A stretch of 64,000 nucleotides of DNA, taken from contig NZ_JACSCW010000007.1 of assembly GCF_014333585.1 (NCBI RefSeq), positions 112,295 to 176,294 of the forward strand, given 5' to 3'. This stretch comes from Hymenobacter sp. BT188. GTDB taxonomy: Bacteria > Bacteroidota > Bacteroidia > Cytophagales > Hymenobacteraceae. This document shows positions 28,024 through 36,874 of the stretch, in pieces; the stretch's first letter is position 1, and each line of letters starts with the position of its first letter. The position numbers were made by a program, and so were the translations under genes. The notes below the pieces were generated by a model, which saw only the letters and a program-made list of their open reading frames with translations, was not told the DNA's origin and ran no database searches.

Positions 28024-28173
28024 ACGCGTTAGGTTCGACCAAATATAACCAACGAAGGAGCTCGCAGCTTACTAAGCCGGTGGGGCAGCTAACAGCCGGG
28101 GACCCAATCCCGGCCAGCGGAATAATAAGTAACTGTTCGTTTCCCGATTGGACCGTGGCTGTTGCAGAACTCG

Positions 28174-29045
28174 CTACCTCGAGTTCTCGTCTTGTTTTGC
28201 TGGCTGGCGTTTACCGCCGCAACTCCGGGTTCGAAGCTGAAAAGGGAGGGTGCCAAGTGGGGGAGGCGGGTTAGGGAGGGCCACGGCCAGGCTCAGGTGC
28301 TGAGCGGGCCGGTGCTTGAGCAGCTTCTTCAAGTTGAAGGCGATGGCGGCCAGGAGCATGGCTGTGTGCGCTCCGGCTTTGCCCCGCATAGTCATTCGGC
28401 GTAGCCCATAATGGTGAATCAAACTACCGAACACGAGCTCAACGGCGCGGTGGCGCAGTCGTTTCCAGCGCCCGCCCTGCGGACTGCACTGCCGGGCCAG
28501 CGCCCGTTTGTACGCGGGGCATCAGAGGCCGAACGGACGATGTGACGACACTGGCTTTTGGGCACACAACCCGGCTTCCGGGGGCACTGCTGACAATCCT
28601 GCTAGGGCGCGCGGTAGACCTTCTGCCAACTGCCGTTCGGATCGGTCGCGTATTTTTGAAACGGCAGCCGCTTGCTCGCCGGACAGGTAAAGTGATCCGC
28701 GATCGGGTTGTAGGGAAAGCCCACCATCTCGGGCTTGTAAGGTCCGTGCACTGGAATCCAGGGCGTGATGCCTCGTTGCTCGAGAAAGGCATAGTTCGAG
28801 CCCGTCGAGTAGCCCGCTGTAACCGCAGCTCGTTGGCGGCTAAGCGCTGTTGCACCCGTTGGGCTAGGACAGGAAGATAGACGCTGCCCCGACTATCGGC
28901 GAAATCGGCCTAGATGTGGCTAATCACATCCTTCGCCGTGTCCACGGCTAAATTACAGAGGTAGTTCAGGGCGCGGGCTTTGCCGGGCTTCATGGAGATG
29001 CGCACGTCAGGATCGGTCGGGCTGTAGTGCGTTTTGTTGCTCAGC
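28174..29045 (-). mobile_element. IS1182-type transposase remnant
   Basis: The minus strand carries pieces of an IS1182/IS5-group transposase. They read in order LSNKTHYSPTDPDVRISMKP, GKARALNYLCNLAVDTAKDV, an in-frame TAG at 28912-28910 where glutamine is expected, ADFADSRGSVYLP, RVQQRLAANELRL, a shift, and finally FGSLIHHYGLRRMTMRGKAG and AFNLKKLLKHRP. The N-terminal third is missing beyond 29045 and no terminal inverted repeats were recognised. The element is dead. It lies directly next to a RidA fragment and close to purE-purK. Confidence 0.85.
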
Positions 29046-29110
29046 AAGCGGGCTTTCGGATGCCTCCCTCCGGGAGCGCCCTCATGGGTAGCGCGCTTGG
29101 CTTGGTGCGT

Positions 29111-29286
29111 GGCCAGTGCGCGCCACGGACACCTTCACCGAGCAGCCCCAGGTCCTTAACGGCTACTCGGACCTGCTGCTGCAGGTGTTCGGGGAGCGGG
29201 GCCGACACGCGCGCACGGCTTTGGGCACCAACGCCCTGCCTCTGGGCATGGCCCTGGAAGTGGAGATGGTGGTGGAAGTCGAGTAG
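29111..29286 (+). pseudogene. RidA-family C-terminal fragment
   Basis: The frame ending with TAG at 29284-29286 reads TDTFTEQPQVLNGYSDLLLQ, VFGERGRHARTALGTNALPL and EVEMVVEVE, the C-terminal half of a RidA (YjgF/UK114) enamine deaminase. These proteins are normally about 130-150 residues, and the conserved arginine of GRHARTALG is present. The N-terminal half is missing and replaced by unrelated sequence beside the transposase remnant. From here to 29580 I see nothing else. Confidence 0.75.
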
Positions 29287-29580
29287 GCACGGGGGTGACC
29301 CCGCCTCACCCAAGAGGAGGCGATAACAAGCGGCATGTTGGCTCTTCTCGTTAAAAATAGGGAGTATCTTCAACGTGGGTAGCTCAGCGCACAATTAAGT
29401 GTTATCAGTGCTTATAGCGGGTGGAAGCCAGGACCCTCCCGTCTTGGCTTATCGCTCCCTATTCTGCAAAATAAAGGCCGGCGGCACCGGTGTTGGTCAG
29501 GTCCTGGGCGATGACGAGGGTAGCTAGCGGCCGGCTGAGCAGTAGCGGGCACCCGTCTGGTCAAGAGCAGCCATCGGCCA

Positions 29581-30831
29581 CTAGAGAACGTCCAGCCCCG
29601 GCAAGTTGAGCAGACCAGCGGCGCGACGCGCTACGGCTTTAACGCTGTCCACATCCGGGCCGGTGATGGTCAGGTGACCCATCTTGCGGCCGGCCCGCGC
29701 GTCCAACTTGCCGTACAGATGCAGGTGCGTGCCCGGCAAACTCAGCACGGACTGCCAGTCTGGCTCACGCGGTTGACTGCTGGCGTTGAACCACACCTCG
29801 CCCAGCAGGTTGAGCATGATGGCCGGGGAATGCTGGCGCGGCGGCGGCAAGGGCAAGCCCGCCAGGGCATGGACCTGCAAGTCAAACTGCGACGCATCGC
29901 AGGCGTCCAGGGTGTAGTGGCCGCTGTTGTGCGGGCGCGGGGCCATTTCGTTGACCACCAGGCCGCCGTGCGCGCTGCCGTCCGCCACTACAAAAAACTC
30001 CACGCACAGCACCCCGACGTAGCCCAGGTGCTGCGCGATGGAAACGGCCGCGTCGCTGGCCCTGGTTGCCAGGGCGGGGGGCAAATTGCCTTCGTAGGCG
30101 TGGGTCACGGCCAAAATGCCATTGACGTGCACGTTGCGCTGGGGGGCGAAGCTGACAACTTGCCCATCCCAGCCGCGCGCCACCAGCACCGAACACTCGG
30201 CGGTGAGCGGCAGCATCTTTTCCAGCACGCAGGCGACGCCGCCCAGCTCCGCCCAGGCGGCGGCCAGCTCCGCGGCGGTCCTGACGCGGACCTGGCCTTT
30301 GCCGTCATAGCCCAGGCGCGCAGTTTTCAGAATGCCGGGCAGCAAATCCGCCCGCTCGGCCTGGACGGCCTGCAGCTGGGCCGGCGTTTCAATCACCGCA
30401 TAGGGCGCGCAGCTCACCCCCGACCCGGCCGCGCAGGCGGCGAAGTGGGCTTTTTCCTCGATGCGGTTTTGGGCAATGCCCACTACGGCCGCACTGGGTG
30501 CCACGGGCCGGGTTTGCGCCAGGGTTTGCAGGACCTGGGCCGGCACGTTTTCAAATTCGGTAGTGATGGCCTGGCACAGCTGGGAGAGTTGCGCCAGCCC
30601 GGCCGGGTCGTCGTAGGTGGTCTGGATGTGGTGGTGACTCACCAGCCCGGCCGGGCTGTGCGCGTCGGGCTCGAGCACGGCGGTAAAGTACCCCAAGCGC
30701 TGGGCGGCATGCACAAACATGCGGCCCAACTGGCCGCCCCCCAGTACCCCCAAGGTGGCCCGCTGGCCCGCGGCGTCCACACTGCCCGGGAAAATCGGGG
30801 TCATCGCCTCGGCGTTGCTAGCGGCGTTCAT
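29581..30831 (-). CDS. purK: 5-(carboxyamino)imidazole ribonucleotide synthase
   Basis: A 416-residue ATP-grasp enzyme that carboxylates AIR to N5-CAIR in purine synthesis. It has the N-terminal GVLGGGQLGRMFVHAAQRLG, ATP-grasp motifs GILKTARLGYDGKGQVRV and VLEKMLPL, and the metal/active-site region VNEMAPRPHNSGHYT. The C-terminal ATP-grasp end LYGKLDARAGRKMGHLTI is complete. Its start overlaps the purE stop in ATGA. The phrasing (FVHAAQRLGYFTAVLEPD, SHHHIQTTYDD, ASQFDLQVHALAGLPL) is that of betaproteobacterial, Comamonadaceae-like PurK rather than Bacteroidota PurK, which suggests horizontal transfer together with purE. Confidence 0.95.
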   Translation of the reverse strand: MNAASNAEAMTPIFPGSVDAAGQRATLGVLGGGQLGRMFVHAAQRLGYFTAVLEPDAHSPAGLVSHHHIQTTYDDPAGLAQLSQLCQAITTEFENVPAQVLQTLAQTRPVAPSAAVVGIAQNRIEEKAHFAACAAGSGVSCAPYAVIETPAQLQAVQAERADLLPGILKTARLGYDGKGQVRVRTAAELAAAWAELGGVACVLEKMLPLTAECSVLVARGWDGQVVSFAPQRNVHVNGILAVTHAYEGNLPPALATRASDAAVSIAQHLGYVGVLCVEFFVVADGSAHGGLVVNEMAPRPHNSGHYTLDACDASQFDLQVHALAGLPLPPPRQHSPAIMLNLLGEVWFNASSQPREPDWQSVLSLPGTHLHLYGKLDARAGRKMGHLTITGPDVDSVKAVARRAAGLLNLPGLDVL

Positions 30832-31361
30832 ACGGGCAGCGTCATGGCGCGGGCGGCTTCGGTTTGTTCGGCGCGAAACGCCTGCAGCTTGGTCGCCAGG
30901 TCCGGGTCGTGCAGGGCCAGCAGGCTGACCGCGAACAAGGCCGCATTGGCCGCCCCGGCAGTGCCAATCGCAAACGTGGCCACGGGCACTCCTTTGGGCA
31001 TTTGCACAATACTGTGCAGCGAATCCACCCCCTGCAAATGGCGACTGGCCACGGGTACCCCCAGTACGGGCACCGTAGTTTTGGCGGCCAGCATGCCCGG
31101 CAGGTGGGCCGCCCCCCCCGCGCCGGCGATGATGGCCTGCAAGCCGCGCGGGCCGGCTTGTTCGGCGTAGGCAAACAAGTCGTCGGGCATGCGGTGGGCC
31201 GACACCACGCGCGCCTCGTGGGCCACGCCAAAGTGCGTGAGCATCTGCACGGCATGCTGCATGGTGTCCCAGTCGCTGCTGGAGCCCATGACCACGCCGA
31301 TCAGGGGCGGGCCCGGGGCGGGGCGGGGGCTGGGAGTGTCGGAGGGGGAAAGGGTGCTCAT
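30828..31361 (-). CDS. purE: N5-CAIR mutase
   Basis: The ATG at 31361 gives 177 residues of a class I PurE, which converts N5-CAIR to CAIR. The motifs are GVVMGSSSDWDTMQ, EARVVSAHRMPDDLFAYAEQ, IIAGAGGAAHLPGMLAAKT and GVDSLHSIVQMPKGVPVATF. The wording SAHRMPDD and HLQGVDSLHSIVQMPKG is typical of Burkholderiales. It overlaps purK by four bases. The Pro/Ser-rich first 20 residues are also usual in that group. It lies 240 bases after pyrC, with a strong terminator in between, so it should have its own promoter in the short 43-base gap or be read through. Confidence 0.95.
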   Translation of the reverse strand: MSTLSPSDTPSPRPAPGPPLIGVVMGSSSDWDTMQHAVQMLTHFGVAHEARVVSAHRMPDDLFAYAEQAGPRGLQAIIAGAGGAAHLPGMLAAKTTVPVLGVPVASRHLQGVDSLHSIVQMPKGVPVATFAIGTAGAANAALFAVSLLALHDPDLATKLQAFRAEQTEAARAMTLPV

Positions 31362-31403
31362 GGGGAGGCAGGTAAAGGGGCCAGGCAAGCCCAGGTGGTC
31401 AAT

Positions 31404-31446
31404 AAAAAAACGCGGGCTCGGGCGTGGTCACCGGCCCGAACCCGCG
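31404..31446 (-). terminator. Intrinsic terminator between pyrC and purE
   Basis: Reading on the minus strand, 13-bp arms (31446-31434 and 31423-31411, one G-T mismatch) close a 10-base loop and are followed by seven T residues (31410-31404). It would end pyrBC transcription before purE. A second small perfect stem, GCGGGGC-att-GCCCCGC, lies just upstream at about 31462-31478. Confidence 0.8.
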
Positions 31447-31600
31447 GCCGGACAGCCGGCGGCGGGGCATTGCCCCGCTGGTGAAACGGGCCGTGGGGGG
31501 CAAACCCTGTCCCGCGGCCACAAAGCTAAGGCTGCGGCCCCAGCGGCAGCCGATATTCAGAGCAAATCCTGAAAAACACCGGTCCCAGCGCCACGAGCAG

Positions 31601-32878
31601 TTAGCGCTCCAGCAGGATTTCCGCGCCTAGAATCACCAAGTCTACCCGGCCCTTCAACGTCTGGTCGATGAAGGGCGTGTTCTGGGATTTGGATTTCATG
31701 AATTCCCGCGTGAAGGTCGTTTCCGCTTGGGTATCGAACAAGACACACTCGGCTGGCTGGCCGACTTCGATGGCGGGTACCGGCAGGCCCATCAGGCGGC
31801 GGGGCTCCGCCGAGTAGCGCTTCACCACCAGGTCCCACCCGAATTTTCCGGGCTCGACGAAGTGGTGATAAAGCGACACCAGGGCCGTATCCAAGCCGGT
31901 GATGCCGTTGGGCGCGCTGATGAAGTCCTGGGCTTTTTCAAACGGCGTGTGCGGCGCGTGGTCGGTGGCAATGAGGTCGAAGACGCCGTCGATGAGCCCT
32001 TCGAGCAGGGCATCACAATCCGCTTGGGTCCGCAGCGGCGGGTTCATTTTGTAGTTCGTGTCGTAGTCCCCGATGTGCTCGTCGGTGAACATCAGGTGGT
32101 GCGGGGCCACTTCCGCCGTGACCTTCACGTCGCCGCGGGATTTCCACCAGCGGATGGTTTCCATGCCGAGCTTGCTGGACACGTGCTGGATATGCACGTG
32201 CGCGCCCGCCGCCCGGGCCAGGCGAATGTCGCGGTCGATGATGATTTCCTCCGCGCACGCCGGCGAACCCTTGATGCCGAGCCGGTAGCTCATCACCCCT
32301 TCGTTCAGGGCGCGCGGTCCGGCCAGCTCCGGCACCTCGCAGTGGCTGGCGAAAAACATCCCAAACTCGGTGGCGTACTGCATCGCCCGCAGCAGCACCG
32401 CCGGGTCGGCGGTGGTATCCCCGTCGTCGGTGAGCATTTTCACCCCGAGCAAACGCATGCCTTCGATTTCCGCCAGTTCCTTGCCCTGGCGGTCCTTGGT
32501 GACGCAGCCGGAGGTGTACACCGGAATGCGAGCCTTGCGTTTGGCATTGTCTAGCACGGTGGCCACCGTGCTTGCCGAATCGAGGGCTGGGCGGGTGTTG
32601 GGCATCATGACCACGCCGGTAATGCCGCCATTGATGGCCGCTTCGCTCCCCGTGGTGATGGTTTCCTTGTTCTCAAATCCCGGAGCGCGGAAATGGACGT
32701 GGGCATCAAACATACCCGGCATCAGAATCCGACCACGCGCGTCGATGACACGCGCACCCTCGGGAATGGCTAGGTTACTGCCGATGTCCTGAATTTTTCC
32801 TTCGACAATCAGAACATCGCTCTCAAGCAGTACGGGTGAATTTTCGGAAGCGATACGGGCGTTTTGAAGGAGGAGCAT
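31601..32878 (-). CDS. pyrC: Dihydroorotase
   Basis: A 425-residue amidohydrolase of the DHOase class catalysing the third step of pyrimidine synthesis. The metal motif DAHVHFRAPGFENKETI, GGITGVVMMPNTRP, HIQHVSSKLGMETIRWW and VTAEVAPHHLMFTDEH supply the histidines. DLIATDHAPHTPFEK supplies the active-site aspartate, and KMNPPLRTQ the substrate-binding asparagine/arginine. It follows pyrB on the same strand by 78 bases and is probably cotranscribed with it. The length and all core motifs are normal. Confidence 0.94.
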   Translation of the reverse strand: MLLLQNARIASENSPVLLESDVLIVEGKIQDIGSNLAIPEGARVIDARGRILMPGMFDAHVHFRAPGFENKETITTGSEAAINGGITGVVMMPNTRPALDSASTVATVLDNAKRKARIPVYTSGCVTKDRQGKELAEIEGMRLLGVKMLTDDGDTTADPAVLLRAMQYATEFGMFFASHCEVPELAGPRALNEGVMSYRLGIKGSPACAEEIIIDRDIRLARAAGAHVHIQHVSSKLGMETIRWWKSRGDVKVTAEVAPHHLMFTDEHIGDYDTNYKMNPPLRTQADCDALLEGLIDGVFDLIATDHAPHTPFEKAQDFISAPNGITGLDTALVSLYHHFVEPGKFGWDLVVKRYSAEPRRLMGLPVPAIEVGQPAECVLFDTQAETTFTREFMKSKSQNTPFIDQTLKGRVDLVILGAEILLER

Positions 32879-32956
32879 GAATTAATAATTTCTGTAAGCC
32901 GCAAGGGTTATGGAAGATGTAGATTAAAGAGCGGAGTCAGCCGCCGCGTCAGGCGT

Positions 32957-33937
32957 TTAGGGCGTAACCACCGGTGAGTTGGCTCGTAGCGGGGCGGCAT
33001 ACGCTTCTTGCCGCGGAAATTCGCCCCCCGGCGTGAGCCAGTCGAGTACGGCCATGCGAACGGAAATCCCGTTTTCAACTTGGTTGGTGATTAGGCTGCG
33101 CTCATAGTCCATGACGGCGTCACAGAGCTCCACCCCCCGGTTCACGGGGCCGGGGTGCATGATGTAGAGGCCGCGGTCGCGGATTTCCGCTAGCCGGGTG
33201 TTGGTGATGCCGTACACCCGGTGGTATTCCCGGACGTTGGGGAAAAACTGCACGTCCTGGCGCTCCAGCTGCACGCGGAGCAGGTACACCACATCGGGCG
33301 CCCAGGCCAGGGCCGCCCCGTAGTCGGTGAAGCGGGGGATGCTTTCCGGGATATACTTGGGCACCAGGGAGCCCGGGCCCAGGTAAGCGACCTCCACGCC
33401 CAGCTTTTGCAGCAGGGTGCTGGTAGAGCGCGCGACGCGGGAATGGAGAATATCGCCGATGATGAGGACTTTTTTGCCCCGAGGGTCGGGGAATTTTTCC
33501 TTGATGGTGAAGGCATCCAGCAGGGCCTGGGTGGGATGCTCATGCGCCCCGTCGCCGGCATTGATGACCGACGCCGTGGTTTGGCGGGCAATCATAGCGG
33601 GCAGGCCGGGGTGACCATGGCGCACGACGATGTAGTCGGTGCGCATGGCTTGGAGCGTTTCAATTGTCTCGCGTACCGACTCACCCTTGGTGATAGAGGA
33701 GTGGGCGACATCGAAATTCGTTACCTCCGCCGAGAGGCGTTTGGCCGCGACCTCGAAGGAGGAGTGCGTCCGGGTGCTGGCCTCGTAGAACAGCATGAGC
33801 ACGGACTTGCCCTCGAGGGCGGGGATTTTTTTTACCGAGCGGGTGAACAGCTTTTTAAAGGACGTGGATTGGTCGAGCAGGAACTCGATTTCCTCACGGT
33901 GAAGGGATGCGATGTCGAGCAGGTCTTTACGTGCCAT
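32957..33937 (-). CDS. pyrB: Aspartate carbamoyltransferase catalytic subunit
   Basis: A 326-residue enzyme making N-carbamoyl-aspartate. Carbamoyl-phosphate site EASTRTHSSFE (the usual STRTR has histidine in the last position), the lysine loop SSITKGESVRETI, HPTQALLDAFTIKE and HPGPVNRGVE are all visible. No pyrI regulatory gene lies next to it. It is the first gene of a pyrB-pyrC unit, with a leader of at least 200 bases containing a terminator-like hairpin, so attenuation control is plausible. Confidence 0.95.
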   Translation of the reverse strand: MARKDLLDIASLHREEIEFLLDQSTSFKKLFTRSVKKIPALEGKSVLMLFYEASTRTHSSFEVAAKRLSAEVTNFDVAHSSITKGESVRETIETLQAMRTDYIVVRHGHPGLPAMIARQTTASVINAGDGAHEHPTQALLDAFTIKEKFPDPRGKKVLIIGDILHSRVARSTSTLLQKLGVEVAYLGPGSLVPKYIPESIPRFTDYGAALAWAPDVVYLLRVQLERQDVQFFPNVREYHRVYGITNTRLAEIRDRGLYIMHPGPVNRGVELCDAVMDYERSLITNQVENGISVRMAVLDWLTPGGEFPRQEAYAAPLRANSPVVTP

Positions 33938-34137
33938 ACCGGAGTTGGGGAAAAGTGAGGTCGTCTAGCTTAAAAGGACAAGGTGAAGTCTTATCTGCCC
34001 CGACCTAGGATGCAGGAGCTGGCTGCCAGGATGGGCCAACCCGATGGTGGCAGCTGCCCCGGCTGGGGAGAGGGTGTTGGCGTCCACGGGAGGTAATCAT
34101 TGGCGGCGGGGCAACAGTTGATGAACGCGACGGACAT

Positions 34138-34165
34138 AAAAAAACCGTTTCGGAATCCGAAACGG
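34138..34165 (-). promoter_or_regulatory. Terminator hairpin in the pyrB leader
   Basis: Perfect 9-bp arms CCGTTTCGG and CCGAAACGG with a three-base loop (34145-34165). On the minus strand they are followed by seven T residues (34144-34138), about 200 nt upstream of the pyrB start. A 14-bp direct repeat GGCGGCGGGGCAAC occurs at 34102-34115 and 34164-34177. The layout fits a transcription attenuator for pyrBC, or the terminator of a short leader RNA starting near 34340. Confidence 0.6.
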
Positions 34166-34345
34166 CGGCGGGGCAACACTCAGAAAAAACAACGGAAATA
34201 CCAGCGGCTAAATCGAAAAAACCGATGGCGGCGCAGACCTTCCGGTCCACTCGCGGTTCCCTGTAGAGCGGGGTCCCACGCTTCAGGAACAAGTTTTTTT
34301 GTTGAAGCATGCTGCAAAACTACGGCATTGTTGCGCCCGGCAACG

Positions 34346-34982
34346 CATCGGCAAGGTTGATTTTTTTTTCGCGCTGCTTTTCTCAAATTTCATTTTCGAC
34401 CTAACGGGCTAAAGGACCCACTTTTTAGCATTCTTTTCGCCAGCAAAAAAATTAGGGCTCGCGTAACCAATTGCTTGGCAAGGACATTCCACCCTAACTT
34501 TAGCTCTTTATTCCGCAGCCTCTACAGCCGGCAGGCCGCCACGCTCCGGCGGCAAACAGCCCAGGAACTGCTCGGTAGTTCCTGGCTGCTTCATTTTCGG
34601 CCGGCACAATTGGTATTAAGGTGGTCTGGTTAGGCTAAACAGTTTTGGGCAGTAGCCTTCCTTACGTCACCCTTAACAAGTACGTGCCCTTCCCGGTCGT
34701 GAACCCGACCTTTTCCGAGGTGCCGACTACGCTCCAGCCGTTAGGAACTAATACCTCTAGCATCCGCGACAACGATTACAACCTAGGGTGAGTGGACACC
34801 AATAAAAAAGCTGTTTTGACGCTCTCCAGGCCGTCATGCTTTGACTGCGCTCCGCCTAAGGTTCATCTTGCTTAATGACCCCACACCCTCCTACCCCTGC
34901 CGCACTAGTTGGCGGCCTATGCGCTTTACAAACCGTCGGGCCTAGATAAATGAAGCCCGCGTAGAGCTGCACCAGTGCAGCT
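34346..34982. other. Gene-free stretch with hairpins
   Basis: About 640 bases with no intact gene. A 9-bp-arm inverted repeat CCAGGAACT/AGTTCCTGG with a 7-base loop lies at 34561-34585 and extends by three more pairs across a one-base bulge. A plus-strand frame ending near 34790 reads YVTLNKYVPFPVVNPTFSE and then IRDNDYNLG; it looks like a protein tail but I cannot name it. Confidence 0.4.
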
Positions 34983-34990
34983 CTACGCGG
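34957..34990. terminator. Perfect 15-bp-arm hairpin
   Basis: CCGCGTAGAGCTGCA at 34957-34971 and its exact reverse complement at 34976-34990 enclose the four-base loop ccag. The stop codon of the minus-strand frame 35318-34983 lies inside the right arm. A strong terminator for that frame is the simplest reading, although the U-tract is poor. Confidence 0.55.
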
Positions 34991-35318
34991 CCCGCTTTTC
35001 CTGCGCGTCAGCGGGGGTGAAGATCCCACCCCGATGATGGGCCAGGTGGCCCTCCTTGCGCCGGTGGAAGTAGCGGATAACTTCCGGGGCCCGCGCCCGG
35101 AGCGGCAAGCCACACAGCCCGCCGCCCATTTGCTCCACCACCGCGGTGGGCGTGCGTAGCAGCGGCCGGGCCATGGTGGCCTCGGTTAAAAGTTGGGTAC
35201 AGAAGTCAAGCGACTCGCTTCCAACTGGGCACCTACCCGCTAAAATCCGGCATATAGCGGTTGCTACGGCTGTTTGTTCGAAGGGACGTCCGTATTTCTG
35301 TACAAATTGCCTGAGCAC
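34983..35318 (-). CDS. Hypothetical protein, possibly a remnant
   Basis: A 111-codon frame (MLRQFVQKYGRPFEQTAVAT at its start, FHRRKEGHLAHHRGGIFTPA near its end) whose stop falls within a strong hairpin, the only support for it being a real gene. Composition is rich in Arg, Ala and Leu. I recognise no family. It may be the tail of a lost gene. Confidence 0.3.
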   Translation of the reverse strand: MLRQFVQKYGRPFEQTAVATAICRILAGRCPVGSESLDFCTQLLTEATMARPLLRTPTAVVEQMGGGLCGLPLRARAPEVIRYFHRRKEGHLAHHRGGIFTPADAQEKRAA

Positions 35319-35769
35319 TCAACAGCCAGCGAAGCAGACGGAAAACAGACTAATTAAGTGCAGAGAACGTGTTCATCAACCAAAGTACTTTTAACTCACT
35401 ACAGGTGACGAGTGAACTGTATTCTGACCTTTAAAGCAGCTGCCTGATACAGGCAAGAGTTTGATTACTAGGCGTGAACACCTTGCTAATCTTGGAAAAG
35501 CGAAGTGACCAGCAGTTTCTCCGATTACCTTTTGTACCCAACTTTTAGCCGAGGCCCACTTACCAGCAGAGAACTGAGTACGCTGCGTGTTCTTCTAGCA
35601 CAGCAGTGGTAGTTGCTTAACAGCAGCGCCGCTTCGCTAGCGGGTAACCGCGCATCTTATCCCGCTTGAACGTCGCTGATTCGGCCTTACCTTTCGCGGG
35701 GGGTAAGGCAGGGTTTTCTCCCCCTTTTGTGTCATAGCGCCGGGTGAGAAAGGGCGTTACCTTTGGCCC
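35319..35769. other. Leader region of the response-regulator gene
   Basis: About 450 bases without a gene. An 8-bp-arm inverted repeat GCCTTACC/GGTAAGGC (35684-35709) followed by a T-containing tract lies 60 bases before the regulator start and could be a terminator of upstream transcription or part of its leader. Confidence 0.4.
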
Positions 35770-36423
35770 ATGCACACGCGCCTGCCCTTAGCCATTATCG
35801 AAGACCAGACCCCCATTCGCGACATGCTGCACCACTACCTGGGCGCGCAGGCCGAGTTTGAATGCGTGCTGACGGCAGCATCGATGGAGGATTTCTTTCG
35901 GCAGCTGCCCGCGCTCGGCACCCCGCCGTCCCTGGTGCTCTCGGACATTGGCCTGCCGGGGCGCTCGGGCATCGAGGGCTTGCCCCTCATTCTGGCCCGG
36001 CTGCCGGCGGCGCAGGTGCTCATGCTGAGCGTCTACACCGATGCAGCCCGCGTGTTCGAGGCCATCTGCGCGGGGGCGGTAGGCTACCTAGTGAAGAATA
36101 CCCCACTGCCCGTCATCAAAGCCAACCTGTTGGAGGTGGCCGCCGGCGGCTCACCCATGTCGCCGGCCGTGGCGCGGCACGTGCTGCAAGCGTTTCGGCG
36201 GCAACCGCCGGTGGCCGTCGCGGCGACGCCCGCGGCCCGCCTGACGCTCCGCGAGCAGGAAATTGTGACGGCCGTGGAAGAAGGGCTCAGCTATAAGCTC
36301 ATCGCTGACGCCCTCGGCATCAGCCTCGATACGGTGAAGAACCATCTGCGGTCGGTGTACCGCAAGCTGCACATCAACTCGAAAGGCGAGCTGCTGGCCC
36401 TGGCCCTGAAGCGGCGCGACTAG
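35770..36423 (+). CDS. NarL/LuxR-type response regulator
   Basis: A 217-residue DNA-binding response regulator. The receiver domain has the acidic pair in IIEDQTPIRDM, the phospho-acceptor aspartate 59 in LVLSDIGLPGRSG, a conserved Ser in MLSVYTD and lysine in YLVKNTPLP. The C-terminal LuxR helix-turn-helix is LTLREQEIVTAVEEGLSYKL followed by ADALGISLDTVKNHLRSVYR. The propeller kinase at 36875 on the same strand has the HisKA_3 dimerisation domain that normally pairs with NarL-type regulators, so they are the likely cognate pair. A gap of about 450 bases separates them, unusual for an operon. Confidence 0.94.
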   Translation: MHTRLPLAIIEDQTPIRDMLHHYLGAQAEFECVLTAASMEDFFRQLPALGTPPSLVLSDIGLPGRSGIEGLPLILARLPAAQVLMLSVYTDAARVFEAICAGAVGYLVKNTPLPVIKANLLEVAAGGSPMSPAVARHVLQAFRRQPPVAVAATPAARLTLREQEIVTAVEEGLSYKLIADALGISLDTVKNHLRSVYRKLHINSKGELLALALKRRD

Positions 36424-36874
36424 ATTTAAACGCGCTGCCTAACGGCCTTTTTGGTGGCGTTGTCCTGAGTGGAGAAGCAACGAACCCTTTTCCAAGCACC
36501 GGCAGTGCTAGGCAGGGCCCCGCAGCATCTCCCTCTTTCACGTTAGGACTTTATGTTGTACCGTTGTAGAGTAATATTCTAAGATAATCTTGACTTTATG
36601 ACAAAACAGATACCCTGTCTGCTCTTCCTCCTCCGCGGGCTGCAAGGCCACCTGGTGGCCCAGCAGTCACCGGACAGCAGCGCGTAACGACGTATTTCGA
36701 TTACGACAACACGAGCCCCACTCGGCGCTTGCTCCTAGAGACTTCCCAAACCTGCTTGCTGGAGCAAGTTAAGCATACCGACCTACCCGCTTTTGGCGGG
36801 TTAAACGACCTCAACTAACGAATTGGCGCCAACGCCGCGTGATCTATATACCCATCTTTCACCGGCTGCCTGGC
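36424..36874. other. Spacer between regulator and kinase genes
   Basis: About 450 bases. A short frame at 36598-36687 (MTKQIPCLLFLLRGLQGHLV, 29 codons) looks like a signal peptide and is followed in another frame by TYFDYDNTSPTRRLLLET. Together they may be the relic of a small exported protein. An AT-rich patch at 36560-36600 could be a promoter. Confidence 0.35.

Noticed and set aside
29674..31170. Long plus-strand open frame of 498 codons
   Set aside because: It is antisense to purK and purE, has no recognisable domain, and is explained by GC-rich codon usage on the opposite strand.
34005..34310. 101-codon minus-strand frame upstream of pyrB as a gene
   Set aside because: It runs through the terminator hairpin and its T-run and shows no family motif; better treated as leader sequence.
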